Both the position numbers and the translations under genes were made by a program. Below are positions 8,231 through 15,653 of a stretch of 28,261 nt of DNA, piece after piece. The DNA is taken from NCBI GenBank assembly GCA_003229935.1, contig QIGD01000003.1, positions 1-28,261 of the forward strand. Reading direction: 5' to 3'. This stretch comes from Methanobacteriota archaeon (lineage in GTDB: Archaea; Hydrothermarchaeota; Hydrothermarchaeia; Hydrothermarchaeales; BMS3B). A model generated the notes under the pieces. That model saw only the letters and a program-made list of their open reading frames with translations, did not search any database and was not told the DNA's origin. Within the stretch, counting starts at the first letter, position 1. Every line of letters starts with the position of its first letter.

Positions 8231-9136
8231 CTAGCTGATTCCGAGCTCTTCTCTGAGCCTGCATCCCATGCATACTGCCTGAGATGTTGTATTTGAACAT
8301 TTCTCGCACTTCCTCATAGGTGATGATGACACCTCTGGAGAGGTTATTTTGCCGAGGAGTTTCCTGTAGCCGCTCAGTATTGAATATTTTATACCCGGAC
8401 TGCTCTCTTCAAGGTTATTTATCATGTCTCTTATTCTGGCTCTGAATGATGTTGCATAAGGACATTCATCAAAGCTTACAGGAAAATCATTGAGAATAGA
8501 GAAGAGAGCCACTTCTTTCTCTGGCATTTCTATAAGAGGTTTTATTCTTGCCACAAGCCTGGGTTTGCCTGTTGTAGTGCCTATCTTAATCAATCTCTCC
8601 ACATCTCCCTTTATATAATTCATAAGTATTGCCTGAACCTCATCGTCAAGATTGTGCCCTGTAGCAAGCCTGTGTGCACCAAGCTCAAGTGCCTTCAGGT
8701 TTAGCAGTTCCCTTCTGAAAACCCCACAGTAGGTGCATGGTGTTCTCTTGCCCAACTCAACCATTTCATCCAGACTCTTTGAGTATTCCTGCCTGAAGCT
8801 TATCACTTCAAGTTCAAGGTCAAGTTTCCGGCAGAATTCTTCGGCTATCTTCACAGTTTTTTCTCTGTAACCCCCTATACCTTCATCCACAAGGATGCAG
8901 TGGAGTTCAAGGTCAAGTTTTTTTCCAAGTTTTTTTATTATATGTACGAGGGTCAGGCTATCCTTACCACCTGAAATTGCAAGAGCAACCTTCTCACTTC
9001 TATTCAGCATTTTCTCTATTTTAAGTGTTTTATTCACCTTTCTTTCGAAATATTCAAGAAAATGGTATCTACAGAAACTCTGTCCGCTATAGCGCCTTAT
9101 ATAAACAGCCTTTTCACTGCATCTACTACATTTCAT
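8231..9136 (-). CDS. tRNA 2-thiolation protein, NcsA/Ctu1/TtuA family
   Basis: A 301-residue PP-loop ATPase that activates and sulfurates tRNA uridine (2-thiouridine at U34 or at position 54, depending on subfamily). Visible parts: N-terminal zinc knuckle (C3, C6, C22, H25); PP-loop SGGKDS at 55-60; C134 and C137 in TPCTYCG plus C225 in DECPYA, the three cysteines that hold a 4Fe-4S cluster in this family; GHNLDDE at 160-166; and a C-terminal zinc ribbon (CEKCSN...CMGC). I cannot separate NcsA (U34) from TtuA (U54) safely. The ATG at 9136 begins ATGAAATG and lies directly against a degraded element right end (9137-9226). It abuts trpS tail to tail. Confidence 0.9.
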   Translation of the reverse strand: MKCSRCSEKAVYIRRYSGQSFCRYHFLEYFERKVNKTLKIEKMLNRSEKVALAISGGKDSLTLVHIIKKLGKKLDLELHCILVDEGIGGYREKTVKIAEEFCRKLDLELEVISFRQEYSKSLDEMVELGKRTPCTYCGVFRRELLNLKALELGAHRLATGHNLDDEVQAILMNYIKGDVERLIKIGTTTGKPRLVARIKPLIEMPEKEVALFSILNDFPVSFDECPYATSFRARIRDMINNLEESSPGIKYSILSGYRKLLGKITSPEVSSSPMRKCEKCSNTTSQAVCMGCRLREELGIS

Positions 9137-9226
9137 CTTCTCTGGGCAGGATTACCTGATTTACAAATGTGGAGGAGGAATTGCCCTTTTCACCTCTTTA
9201 AAAATTATAATTTTAATCCAATCCTT
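9137..9226 (-). mobile_element. Right-end remnant of a fifth HEARO/IscB-like element
   Basis: On the minus strand this matches the right ends of copies 2 and 3 in order: GGATTGGATTAAAA, then GGGCAATTCCTCC, a degraded palindrome, then TGCCCAGA and a short A/G stretch directly before ATGA, the start of the thiolase gene. The RNA core and left end are missing, replaced by a nucleotidyltransferase fragment. More diverged than the other copies, so probably older. Confidence 0.6.
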
Positions 9227-9297
9227 CTTACACCATACTCCTTTATTTTACCCCTATTTCTCTCAATATTATCAAATATAATCTCTGGTGTCAGCAT
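9205..9297 (-). pseudogene. MNT-type nucleotidyltransferase N-terminal fragment
   Basis: A 30-codon frame beginning MLTPEIIFDNIERNRGKIKE and continuing YGVRRIGL, the usual start of MNT-family nucleotidyltransferases (antitoxin partners of HEPN toxins), where the family continues with FGSxARGE. Here the frame stops two codons later, exactly where the sequence becomes the element remnant, so the catalytic GSxxR/DxD part is lost. GGGTG before the ATG is a plausible ribosome site. The remainder of 9298-9451 holds an IS605-like hairpin and AT-rich DNA without a gene. Confidence 0.55.
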
Positions 9298-9340
9298 TCT
9301 TCACACCCTTTTATTGCAAAAGTGGACATTTTTTATGAAT

Positions 9341-9370
9341 GAACTACCCAGGACTAAAGTCGTTGGTTTT
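9341..9370 (-). mobile_element. Degraded IS200/IS605-type terminal hairpin
   Basis: Minus strand AACCAACGACTTTAGTCCTG followed by GGTAG resembles the intact hairpin at 272-292 (CCCACGA...TTTAG...TCGTGGG) with two arm mutations. Probably a relic of a TnpB-type element end. Confidence 0.4.
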
Positions 9371-9451
9371 CTGCTACGTCTGTCATAAAAGTAGCATTTA
9401 TATTACTTAAATTATTCCATTTATCCTATTAACTATATATTTGCCCCGCAA

Positions 9452-10612
9452 TTATTGCTCCTCCACCTTAACAAGACGCTTACCCATAAGATTTAATTTA
9501 AATCTTCGGACGGTTTCAGGGGCTAATACTTCGCCTTTCGGGCTCTTAAAATATAAAGCGTCAAAGGGGCATTGAACAATACAGGCACCACACTGTACAC
9601 ATTTATCTGCTCCCGGCATTGTTGCAATATGCCTGCTCTTATCCACCTCATAACAATCCCTTGGGCAAACCTGTTCACACATACCAGCGCCTCTGCATTT
9701 TTCTTCATCGAGAATAACCTTTAGCAATCTGTCCTCATGCAAACCACTCTTATAAACAGGGGTACTGCCCATTAAATCAATACTTATTAAAAGAACAAAG
9801 ACAAATGAGACGAGACCCCAGCGGAAAATGAATCCAGAAGTAAAATTAGATATTAAAATGCCATAGACGGCAATGAAAAACATAAAAACTCCCCACAGTA
9901 TCAGCGGAACACGGCCGAAATCGAAAATAATAGTATATTTGCTGAAACTCGTCCCTTTTTTCTTTGTATTTAACCATTTGGAATAAAGAGGGAATGATAT
10001 AAAAATTAACAATGATAAAATCCATAAAAAGGTGGCTACAGGCAGAACCATATCACGAAAGAAGTGAAATGTTATAATAGATGCAATAATCGAAAAGGGA
10101 AATGCCCACATAGCAGCCATTTCAATTCTCTGCATCAGAGGGAATCTGACCTCCCGCATTTCCTTGGTTTTTATGAACATGTTTTTAAGAAATGCAGGGA
10201 CATCCTTTGCATAAACCGGTCCCCAGTGCACTTTCCATCCAGTCTTCTTCTTTATAACACTGGATTCAATACCAGTGGCAGCAAGCTGGGGAAGTACCAC
10301 ATTCCTGTGATTCACAAGTTTTTCAATTCCACTGGTCTTTAAAACTGAAATAACATCATGATTTGTAAAATGACCACCTGTGGCAGCACACCATACATTT
10401 ATTCCCCTGCTATTGGCAACAAGAAGATAGCAATCTATTCCCTTCAATGCCCTTTTTACTCTTTCTACAGTCAGGTGATAATTGCAGGTTAGAAAAACTG
10501 GCGAGTCCCTACCAGGGTTTCCTATTTTAATCAAACCTGTTTTGCTTGGAAAAGGAAACCCCCTCAGTAAGGTTTCAACAATATTTACAATGATATATTT
10601 GAGTCGATTCAT
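9452..10612 (-). CDS. Fused HgcA/HgcB-like corrinoid protein with ferredoxin domain
   Basis: A 386-residue membrane protein from the ATG at 10612. Residues about 35-165 form a corrinoid-binding domain like HgcA and the CdhD family, with cap-helix motif NVWCAATGG (Cys75 as the likely cobalt ligand) and VVLPQLAATGIE. Four or five membrane helices span about 170-280. Residues 300-350 form a ferredoxin with two 4Fe-4S motifs (C306, C312, C316, C320; C338, C341, C344, C348), like HgcB. Canonical HgcA has N(V/I)WCA(A/G)GK; here GK is replaced by TG, and the C-terminal cysteine pair of HgcB is absent (tail KVEEQ). Fused HgcAB-like proteins of Thermococcales have this build and are not known to methylate mercury, so a role in corrinoid methyl transfer is more likely. 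A longer start in element copy 3 adds MGGLLAQII. Confidence 0.82.
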   Translation of the reverse strand: MNRLKYIIVNIVETLLRGFPFPSKTGLIKIGNPGRDSPVFLTCNYHLTVERVKRALKGIDCYLLVANSRGINVWCAATGGHFTNHDVISVLKTSGIEKLVNHRNVVLPQLAATGIESSVIKKKTGWKVHWGPVYAKDVPAFLKNMFIKTKEMREVRFPLMQRIEMAAMWAFPFSIIASIITFHFFRDMVLPVATFLWILSLLIFISFPLYSKWLNTKKKGTSFSKYTIIFDFGRVPLILWGVFMFFIAVYGILISNFTSGFIFRWGLVSFVFVLLISIDLMGSTPVYKSGLHEDRLLKVILDEEKCRGAGMCEQVCPRDCYEVDKSRHIATMPGADKCVQCGACIVQCPFDALYFKSPKGEVLAPETVRRFKLNLMGKRLVKVEEQ

Positions 10613-11089
10613 AATAATCTGGGCAAGGAGACCACCCATTTTACTGGGTGGATGAATTGCCCTACCTCACTTAGTTTAGAATTGTACTCCTTTCCCATAT
10701 TTTACTAACTCCACTTTCTTAACATTAATATCAAATTATAATCTTAATTCAATCCAAACCAGCAGGTATTTTAACCTGCACACTGTTCATATCACTACTC
10801 CATGTATTGGTTTCTTATGCATGTTTAATACAGGAACTCTCAAGTCCTGCCTACTCTTGCCAGAGTGTAGGTCCTCTTCGGAGCTGTTATTGGTCAGTAC
10901 TATGCAGGGCACACTGAGACTTTTGTCTCTGTTTAATGTCCCACTTACAGAGCAGGGGACTTGAGGTGCATCCTCTGATGTGTTCTTAAACTCTACCAAT
11001 AACTTCTGCATATTACTATACCTCCTAATCAACCTGTTACCCATGTCTCTCACGAGGCAGGCCACCCATTTTAATGGGTGGTGATTGAC
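10613..11089 (-). mobile_element. Non-autonomous HEARO/IscB-like element, copy 3 (complete, 477 bp)
   Basis: Complete copy between a methyltransferase gene and the HgcAB-like gene. Minus strand: left end GTCAATCACC (11080-11089), palindrome CCACCCATTAAAATGGGTGG, structured core (10838-10973), IscB-like start VPVLNMHKKPIHG, tail hairpin, a longer AT-rich spacer than copy 2, GGGCAATTCATCC, a second palindrome (CCACCCA/TGGGTGG) and TTGCCCAGATTATT abutting ATGA at 10612. The left flank ends in AAA. Removing 10613-11089 joins GCAAA to ATGA and gives the methyltransferase a stop (AAA TGA) overlapping the next ATG. A 92-codon frame spans part of it. Confidence 0.75.
10838..10973 (-). ncRNA. Putative omega-RNA/HEARO-like structured core, copy 3
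   Basis: Hairpin GAGAC-AAAA-GTCTC (10916-10929) is perfectly paired here, where copies 1 and 2 have a G-U at the closing pair. Hairpin ACTC-TGGCAA-GAGT (10853-10866) is kept. The larger stem (ATGCACC with GGGACAT) has two mismatches, so this copy may be partly inactive. Confidence 0.45.
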
Positions 11090-11754
11090 TTTGCTCCCTC
11101 TTCAGGATTTCTTGCTACCAGCTCAATAAAATTTTCCAGTTTGTTCAATCTAACTGATTCTATTATCAGGCCTGCTTCTTCTATTCTTTCTGGTAAATCT
11201 CTAACTGCATTTGTAGTAGTCTGGGTAATAAGGTAGGTGATTATTACAAGAGGAAATCTTATCAGCCAGTTAATAGTCCTCTTTAAAATGTCTTCAGGTA
11301 TTACTTCATCTGCAATGAGCAGAAGACCTCCCGGCTTCAATATTCTTTTTACTTCTTTTAAGGTATAGCTTAATTCATCTTCAGTGAGTTCTGAAAAGGT
11401 AAGACCGCTCATAACAATATCATAGCTTTTGAATTCCTCGCTTCCAAGTTCAGCAACACCCATCTCACATAGTTTAATATTCTGTGCAAGATTCAGCTCA
11501 TTTACTTTCTTTTGTACAATTTCCAGCATCTGAGGATTAACATCAATTCCCATAACAGTTGCATTTTTACTGGCAGCCTTAAGTGTCAATGCCCCAGTAC
11601 CACAGCCAATATCAAGCACCCTCTGTCCCTCTTTTATATGGGATACAAGGCTATCATAGGTCTTACCCAATCTTCCAAGTGTGAGAATGCGAATGCCCCT
11701 GTCATACCTACCTGGGGCAGATTCAAGGATTTTCATTAAGATATATGTACTCAT
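11071..11754 (-). CDS. Class I SAM-dependent methyltransferase, corrinoid-protein associated
   Basis: A 227-residue UbiE/Coq5-like methyltransferase: motif I VLDIGCGTGALTLKAA (about residues 46-61), GIDVNPQML as the acidic ribose-binding strand, SYDIVMSGLTFSELTEDEL, then LKPGGLLLIADEV. Residues about 165-185 (WLIRFPLVIITYLI) are hydrophobic and could contact the membrane. It lies immediately upstream of the HgcAB-like gene; a family named CpaM (corrinoid protein-associated methyltransferase) is known beside such genes, and this is a good candidate by position (my recollection of the family, not searched). The last codons, SITTH and the stop, come from the left end of element copy 3; the ancestral end was probably EEGAK followed by TGA overlapping the next start. 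Confidence 0.8.
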   Translation of the reverse strand: MSTYILMKILESAPGRYDRGIRILTLGRLGKTYDSLVSHIKEGQRVLDIGCGTGALTLKAASKNATVMGIDVNPQMLEIVQKKVNELNLAQNIKLCEMGVAELGSEEFKSYDIVMSGLTFSELTEDELSYTLKEVKRILKPGGLLLIADEVIPEDILKRTINWLIRFPLVIITYLITQTTTNAVRDLPERIEEAGLIIESVRLNKLENFIELVARNPEEGAKSITTH

Positions 11755-11826
11755 CTGAAAAGACCCTCTTAATAAAAATAACAGTATTTTTATTCAGCCT
11801 GAAGTTATTTACCCTGTGAAGTTAGA

Positions 11827-12954
11827 TTAAGGCTTTGCAGCAAGCTTTAGTTTGGTCTTATAGAGTTTATTACCACTGTAAAACTCAATTTCGAGTTCAT
11901 CACCGGGAGAATGATTTGATATAACTTTGATAAGGCCCTGCATACTTTTTATCTTCGTGCCATCCACCTTTACAATAATATCTCCACCGGCAGGATAAGT
12001 TTCATTCCCTATTATAACCTTCCTGTCTACACCTTTCAATCCGGCAACATAGGCAGGACTACCTGGAAAGACTGTTATAATAAGGGCACCGCTCTGTATA
12101 GAAAGATTAAGTGCTTTGCTATAGTTTTTATCTAACGTTATACCCATTATTCCCATAACTGCCTGATTATCTCTCTCATTGGGTTCCTGAGATATAAGCT
12201 TTTCAGCTATTCTTTTTGCTTTATTGATTGATATTGCAAAGCCTATTCCGATATTACCCCCATTGGGAGAGAGTATGGCTGTGTTTATACCTATTACTCG
12301 ACCACGCATATTAAGGAGAGGTCCTCCACTATTTCCGGGATTAATAGATGCATCTGTCTGAATCATACCATTGATCACAGTGTTAGTATTCTTCTCAGAG
12401 ATACTCCTATTTAGAGCACTTATTATTCCCATGCTGGCTGTAAGATCTAGACCAAAGGGATTACCAACAGCGAGTACAAGCTGCCCTACTTTCAGCTTTG
12501 AGGAATCTCCAAGATAGACTGGCTTAAGCTTAAGTCCATTAGGATTGATTTTTATCACTGCAATATCATTTCTAGGGTCTTCTCCAACAAGGCTGGCATA
12601 AGTTGTTCCTCCATCTGGCAGTCTAACTCTCAGGAAATCGGCATTCTTAATCACATGATAATTAGTAAGAATATAACCTTTTTTACTTATAACAATTCCA
12701 GAGCCCAACCCTTCTTGTGGTACAATCTGAAGAAAGTAATTCCTTTCAAGTATTGTTGTTGTTATCTGCACAACACTCGGAGAAACCTTATTATAAACCC
12801 ACTCAAGATTAGTCTCATTAATTGTGCTGAAAACAGTAACCTCCTGCTTTTTAACCAACCCACTGTCTGGATTAAAGTAGAGAACAACAGTCGAGGTTAT
12901 AATAGATGCAATGAAAGCAACTGCCAGATAGCTGAGAAACTTCTTATTCCCCAT
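11827..12954 (-). CDS. HtrA/DegP-like serine protease with PDZ domain
   Basis: A 375-residue extracytoplasmic quality-control protease. Residues about 7-27 form a single membrane anchor or signal (FLSYLAVAFIASIITSTVVL). The trypsin-like domain follows with the triad visible: His100 in TNYHVI, Asp130 in NDIAVIKI and Ser209 in GNSGGP. The oxyanion-hole context GLGSGIVIS and QTDASINPGNSGGPL is typical of HtrA. One PDZ domain covers about residues 265-370 (SGALIITVFPGSPAYVAGLK, GGDIIVKVDGTKIKSMQGLI), which would bind exposed C-termini. Likely degrades or chaperones damaged surface proteins. It lies 36 bases downstream of the damaged hicB and 72 bases upstream of the methyltransferase gene, so transcription could be shared. 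Confidence 0.93.
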   Translation of the reverse strand: MGNKKFLSYLAVAFIASIITSTVVLYFNPDSGLVKKQEVTVFSTINETNLEWVYNKVSPSVVQITTTILERNYFLQIVPQEGLGSGIVISKKGYILTNYHVIKNADFLRVRLPDGGTTYASLVGEDPRNDIAVIKINPNGLKLKPVYLGDSSKLKVGQLVLAVGNPFGLDLTASMGIISALNRSISEKNTNTVINGMIQTDASINPGNSGGPLLNMRGRVIGINTAILSPNGGNIGIGFAISINKAKRIAEKLISQEPNERDNQAVMGIMGITLDKNYSKALNLSIQSGALIITVFPGSPAYVAGLKGVDRKVIIGNETYPAGGDIIVKVDGTKIKSMQGLIKVISNHSPGDELEIEFYSGNKLYKTKLKLAAKP

Positions 12955-12990
12955 TGATTGTAATTTCTCTTTATGGAATTTAAAGTTTAC

Positions 12991-13200
12991 CTATGTCATA
13001 TACACTTCCTCAACCTTTTCGTGCTTTGTTGCCTTTGCCCGCTCATTGAGAACTTCAAAACAGCCTTCGATAGCCTCTTTAATGTTCTCCAGCGCTTCTT
13101 CTGTGGTATCTCCCTGAGAGTGACATCCAGACAAAGCTGGGCAACTTATGTTGTAACCTCCATCCTCTTTATCTTTCCTTATAATAACTCATAATTTCAT
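12991..13200 (-). pseudogene. HicB-family antitoxin with in-frame TGA at codon 4
   Basis: Reads MKL, stop, then VIIRKDKEDGGYNISCPAL and SGCHSQGDTTEEALENIKEA, finishing at TAG after EEVYMT (70 codons). This is a textbook HicB N-terminal domain (partial RNase H fold), where the family usually has one residue between KL and VII. No ATG, GTG or TTG lies in frame between the TGA and the conserved core, and GGATGGTAAC precedes the ATG. So it is a recent nonsense mutation, a sequencing error, or a start I cannot see. No hicA toxin gene is visible next to it (hicA is normally adjacent), so it is an orphan. Confidence 0.7.
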
Positions 13201-13612
13201 GTTACCATCCATCTAAGGTTGTAAGCTTAACATATTTAAACTTCCCGTAAATGTTTAACACCGCTCTGTACCTATCAAAGCCTATATTTCTGGTAATTTG
13301 ATTCGTATATATCTTCAAATACTAAAATTAGATATACCTATCCCCAATCTCATGCAACCGCTTACAGATTGGCACAAATTTAATCTCCGTCCTTCTACCC
13401 CTCCAGTTCACCTCCTTTGTGTCTCAATAATCTCAACCTTATGCATGAGCAAGTGCATATATCTAAAAATATTTATAGATTTTGTAACAGTTGTATAGCA
13501 GTTTCAAAAAGCCTGTGACAGTTCTCGACATGGAGTTTTTAACTCTATGATGTATTTTGTTTATCTTCCTCTCCTTGAAAAAGAAAAATAGGCTTTAAAC
13601 TCTGATATATTA
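13201..13612 (-). other. Intergenic region with a TATA box, inverted repeat and no clear gene
   Basis: About 410 bases. Minus strand TATAAATA (13470-13477) is a strong TATA element; about 20 bases downstream lies an inverted repeat TATGCA (13440-13445)/TGCATA (13454-13459). The following DNA includes AAGGAGGTGAAC (near 13406-13417), a strong ribosome-site sequence not followed by a proper start; a 27-codon frame from GTG (13411-13328, RRTEIKFVPICKRLHEIGDR) is probably a gene relic. Near the tRNA a T-rich stretch (minus strand CCTATTTTTC, about 13590) may terminate tRNA transcription. Confidence 0.3.
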
Positions 13613-13686
13613 TGCCCCCGCCGGGATTCGAACCCGGGTCTAGACCTCCGCAGGGTCCTATTCTATCCAGACTATACTACGGGGGC
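13613..13686 (-). tRNA. tRNA-Arg (anticodon GCG)
   Basis: Folds as a tRNA on the minus strand: acceptor GCCCCCG/CGGGGGC, T arm CCGGG-TTCGAAT-CCCGG, anticodon stem GGACC/GGTCT with loop CTGCGGA giving anticodon GCG (Arg, CGC codons); discriminator A; no encoded CCA. The D arm is weak: GTAT against GAAT leaves an A-A mismatch and wobble pairs. The variable region is 4 bases. No intron. Confidence 0.8.
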
Positions 13687-13704
13687 TAACTCTAGTGATG
13701 TAGC

Positions 13705-14532
13705 TTAACCTTTGAATATTTTTTGATTTTTTTCTTCAATCTGTCTCTCTAGGTTTTCTACTATCTCTTCTATTACATCTATGGATGCATGGCTTGTAAG
13801 GTCAAGGCTCAGAGGAGTTATAGATATACAGTTTTCGACCCTTACAGCATGCACATCTGTACCTTCTGGAGCATCGAAAATAGCATCGCCGTCTATCCAG
13901 AAGTAGAGTCTCCCCCTCGGGTCTCTGCGTTTCTGCACTTTTGTTGTGTACATCCTCTTTGCCAGCCTTGTAATTTTAATTTTAGCTTTATCTGCTCTTT
14001 CGGGCACATTCACATTGAGCACATCCACACCTTCAGGAAGGCCATTTTCAAGTATATATTCTGAAATTTGCCTAACTGTGAGCTCTGCCAGTTTAAAATC
14101 CTGGTCAGGCTGAATCTGTTCAAACTTAGCCTTCTCATTGGAGTGCAGGGATATGGCAATGGCAGGCAGAGAATGGTTGGCTGCCTCAAGAGCTGCACCA
14201 ATAGTTCCACTGGTAGTTGCCTCAAAGCTCAAATTTTCTCCAATATTAATGCCAGAAACCACAAGGTCAGGTCGCCGGTTAAAAATTCCATAAACACTTA
14301 CTATAACAGCATCCACAGGTGTGCCATTGACAGCATAAGCCTCAACCCCCTCAATTTTTGTCTTTGAAACACTTACAGGAGTAAAGAGGGAAATACTTCT
14401 ACCAACTCCACTCTGCTGAACTGCAGGTGCACAGACAATAACCTTACCGAGGGGCTTGAGGGCTCTAACAGCAGCTTTTATCCCGGGAGAGTTCACACCA
14501 TCATCATTGACCACAAGTATTATTTTTTCCAT
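13705..14532 (-). CDS. surE: 5'/3'-nucleotidase SurE
   Basis: A 275-residue metal-dependent nucleotidase/exopolyphosphatase-type phosphatase acting on nucleoside monophosphates in the cytoplasm. Family signatures: ILVVNDDGVNSPGI with metal-binding Asp10-Asp11 at the N-terminus; VCAPAVQQSGVGRSIS with the metal-binding Ser; AYAVNGTPVDAV; VVSGINIGENLS with the metal-binding Asn; and YSGTIGAA-like TTSGTIGAALEA. The C-terminal part (DPRGRLYFWIDGD, then SITPLSLDLTS) is the usual dimer region. It follows the AI-2E permease gene by 21 bases on the same strand, so the two are likely co-transcribed; their functional link is unknown. Confidence 0.95.
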   Translation of the reverse strand: MEKIILVVNDDGVNSPGIKAAVRALKPLGKVIVCAPAVQQSGVGRSISLFTPVSVSKTKIEGVEAYAVNGTPVDAVIVSVYGIFNRRPDLVVSGINIGENLSFEATTSGTIGAALEAANHSLPAIAISLHSNEKAKFEQIQPDQDFKLAELTVRQISEYILENGLPEGVDVLNVNVPERADKAKIKITRLAKRMYTTKVQKRRDPRGRLYFWIDGDAIFDAPEGTDVHAVRVENCISITPLSLDLTSHASIDVIEEIVENLERQIEEKNQKIFKG

Positions 14533-14553
14533 TATTTAATAATGACAGTAGAC

Positions 14554-15561
14554 CTAATTATCTTTTTCTATCTTTTCCCTGTAGGTTCTCAGTGCTGCTT
14601 CAAAGAGGCTAAGAAAAGCTGGTCCAAGAATAAGCCCTATCAGACCAAAGACTATTGGACCGGAAATAAAGCCCAGAAGTACTATAAAGGGATGTGTTTT
14701 GCCATATCTGCCAGATATATAAGGCCTTAGAAGCAGGTCAGGTATAATTGTGAGAGCAAAGAACCCGAAGATGAATACTACTATACTTGCTGTTATATTG
14801 CCAAAGGCAAATAGAGTAATACTCATAGGCATATAGACAAGCCAAGTGCCTATAATAGGTAAGAGTACTGCCACAGCTGTAAAGCTGCCAATGAGTATTG
14901 GATAATTCATCAGAGGCGGAACTCCAAATATAAGGCCGATTAAATAATAACCTATTCCAGCTATTCCACCCACAAGAAGTGATGTAACAAGGTAACCCAA
15001 AAAAATCCCATAAAGCATGTCACCAGAAATATCAAGAAACGAAGAAGATACAACCTTTTTTTCTACCGGCACAAGAGAGAGAAGAAATGTTCTGATATGG
15101 TATCTGTCTCTCAGCATATAGAAGGAACCTGCAAGAATTATAAAAATCTTAATTACAAGCTCAATACTAGCTCCAATACTTTGCAGTATTACTTCCGGGT
15201 TCAGATCAATCCTTATATCTTCAATAGCCTTCGTGTATAATGTATCCCAGTTTATATAATTTTTCAGAGGAAGGTTTAAACTAATAGTGGAGAGTTTGTA
15301 GAATTCATTAGAGTACAGCTGGATAATCTGTACACTTAGAAAAACAAATGGCATAATCGCCAGTATAACAACTATAATGGCTGCTGCAGTCCTGTTTTTT
15401 ATTTTTGTTTCCAGCCAGTCTGTAAGAGGAGAAGCGATATACGCAAAGAAGGCAGAGACAATAACTGCATCAAGTATAGGTCTTATGACATAAAGAGCGA
15501 ATATAAATAAAGAAAGGAGAATAAGAATAACACTCAGCCGCTACATCCTATCATTTTCCAT
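14554..15561 (-). CDS. AI-2E family transporter (5' end interrupted by in-frame TAG)
   Basis: From ATG at 15561 the frame reads MENDRM, then TAG (15543-15541), then RLSVILILLSLFIFALYVIR, PILDAVIVSAFFAYIASPLT and on to the recognised body, 335 residues in all, the normal length of AI-2E/YdiK/PerM permeases. About eight membrane helices, with the family's central hydrophilic region (LNPEVILQSIGASIELVIK) and the conserved P-rich stretch VPPLMNYPILIGSFTAVAVLLP. Without reading through the TAG the first standard start is the ATG at 15354, which would drop the first membrane helices. Several neighbouring genes use TAG as stop, so pyrrolysine is unlikely; nonsense mutation, a non-standard start or a sequencing error are the options. 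Substrate cannot be inferred. Upstream of surE, same strand. Confidence 0.75.
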
Positions 15562-15653
15562 AAAAAAACCCTGATTTTATTGGGTTAAAAACCTTTCGAT
15601 ATTTTTTAAGGTGTTACAATATCTATCTATTTGACATTATTTGACATAGCTGA

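Noticed and set aside
15541..15543. Pyrrolysine decoding of the TAG in the AI-2E permease
   Set aside because: pheS, trpS, the thiolase, the small membrane gene and the permease itself all end in TAG, so TAG is an ordinary stop here.
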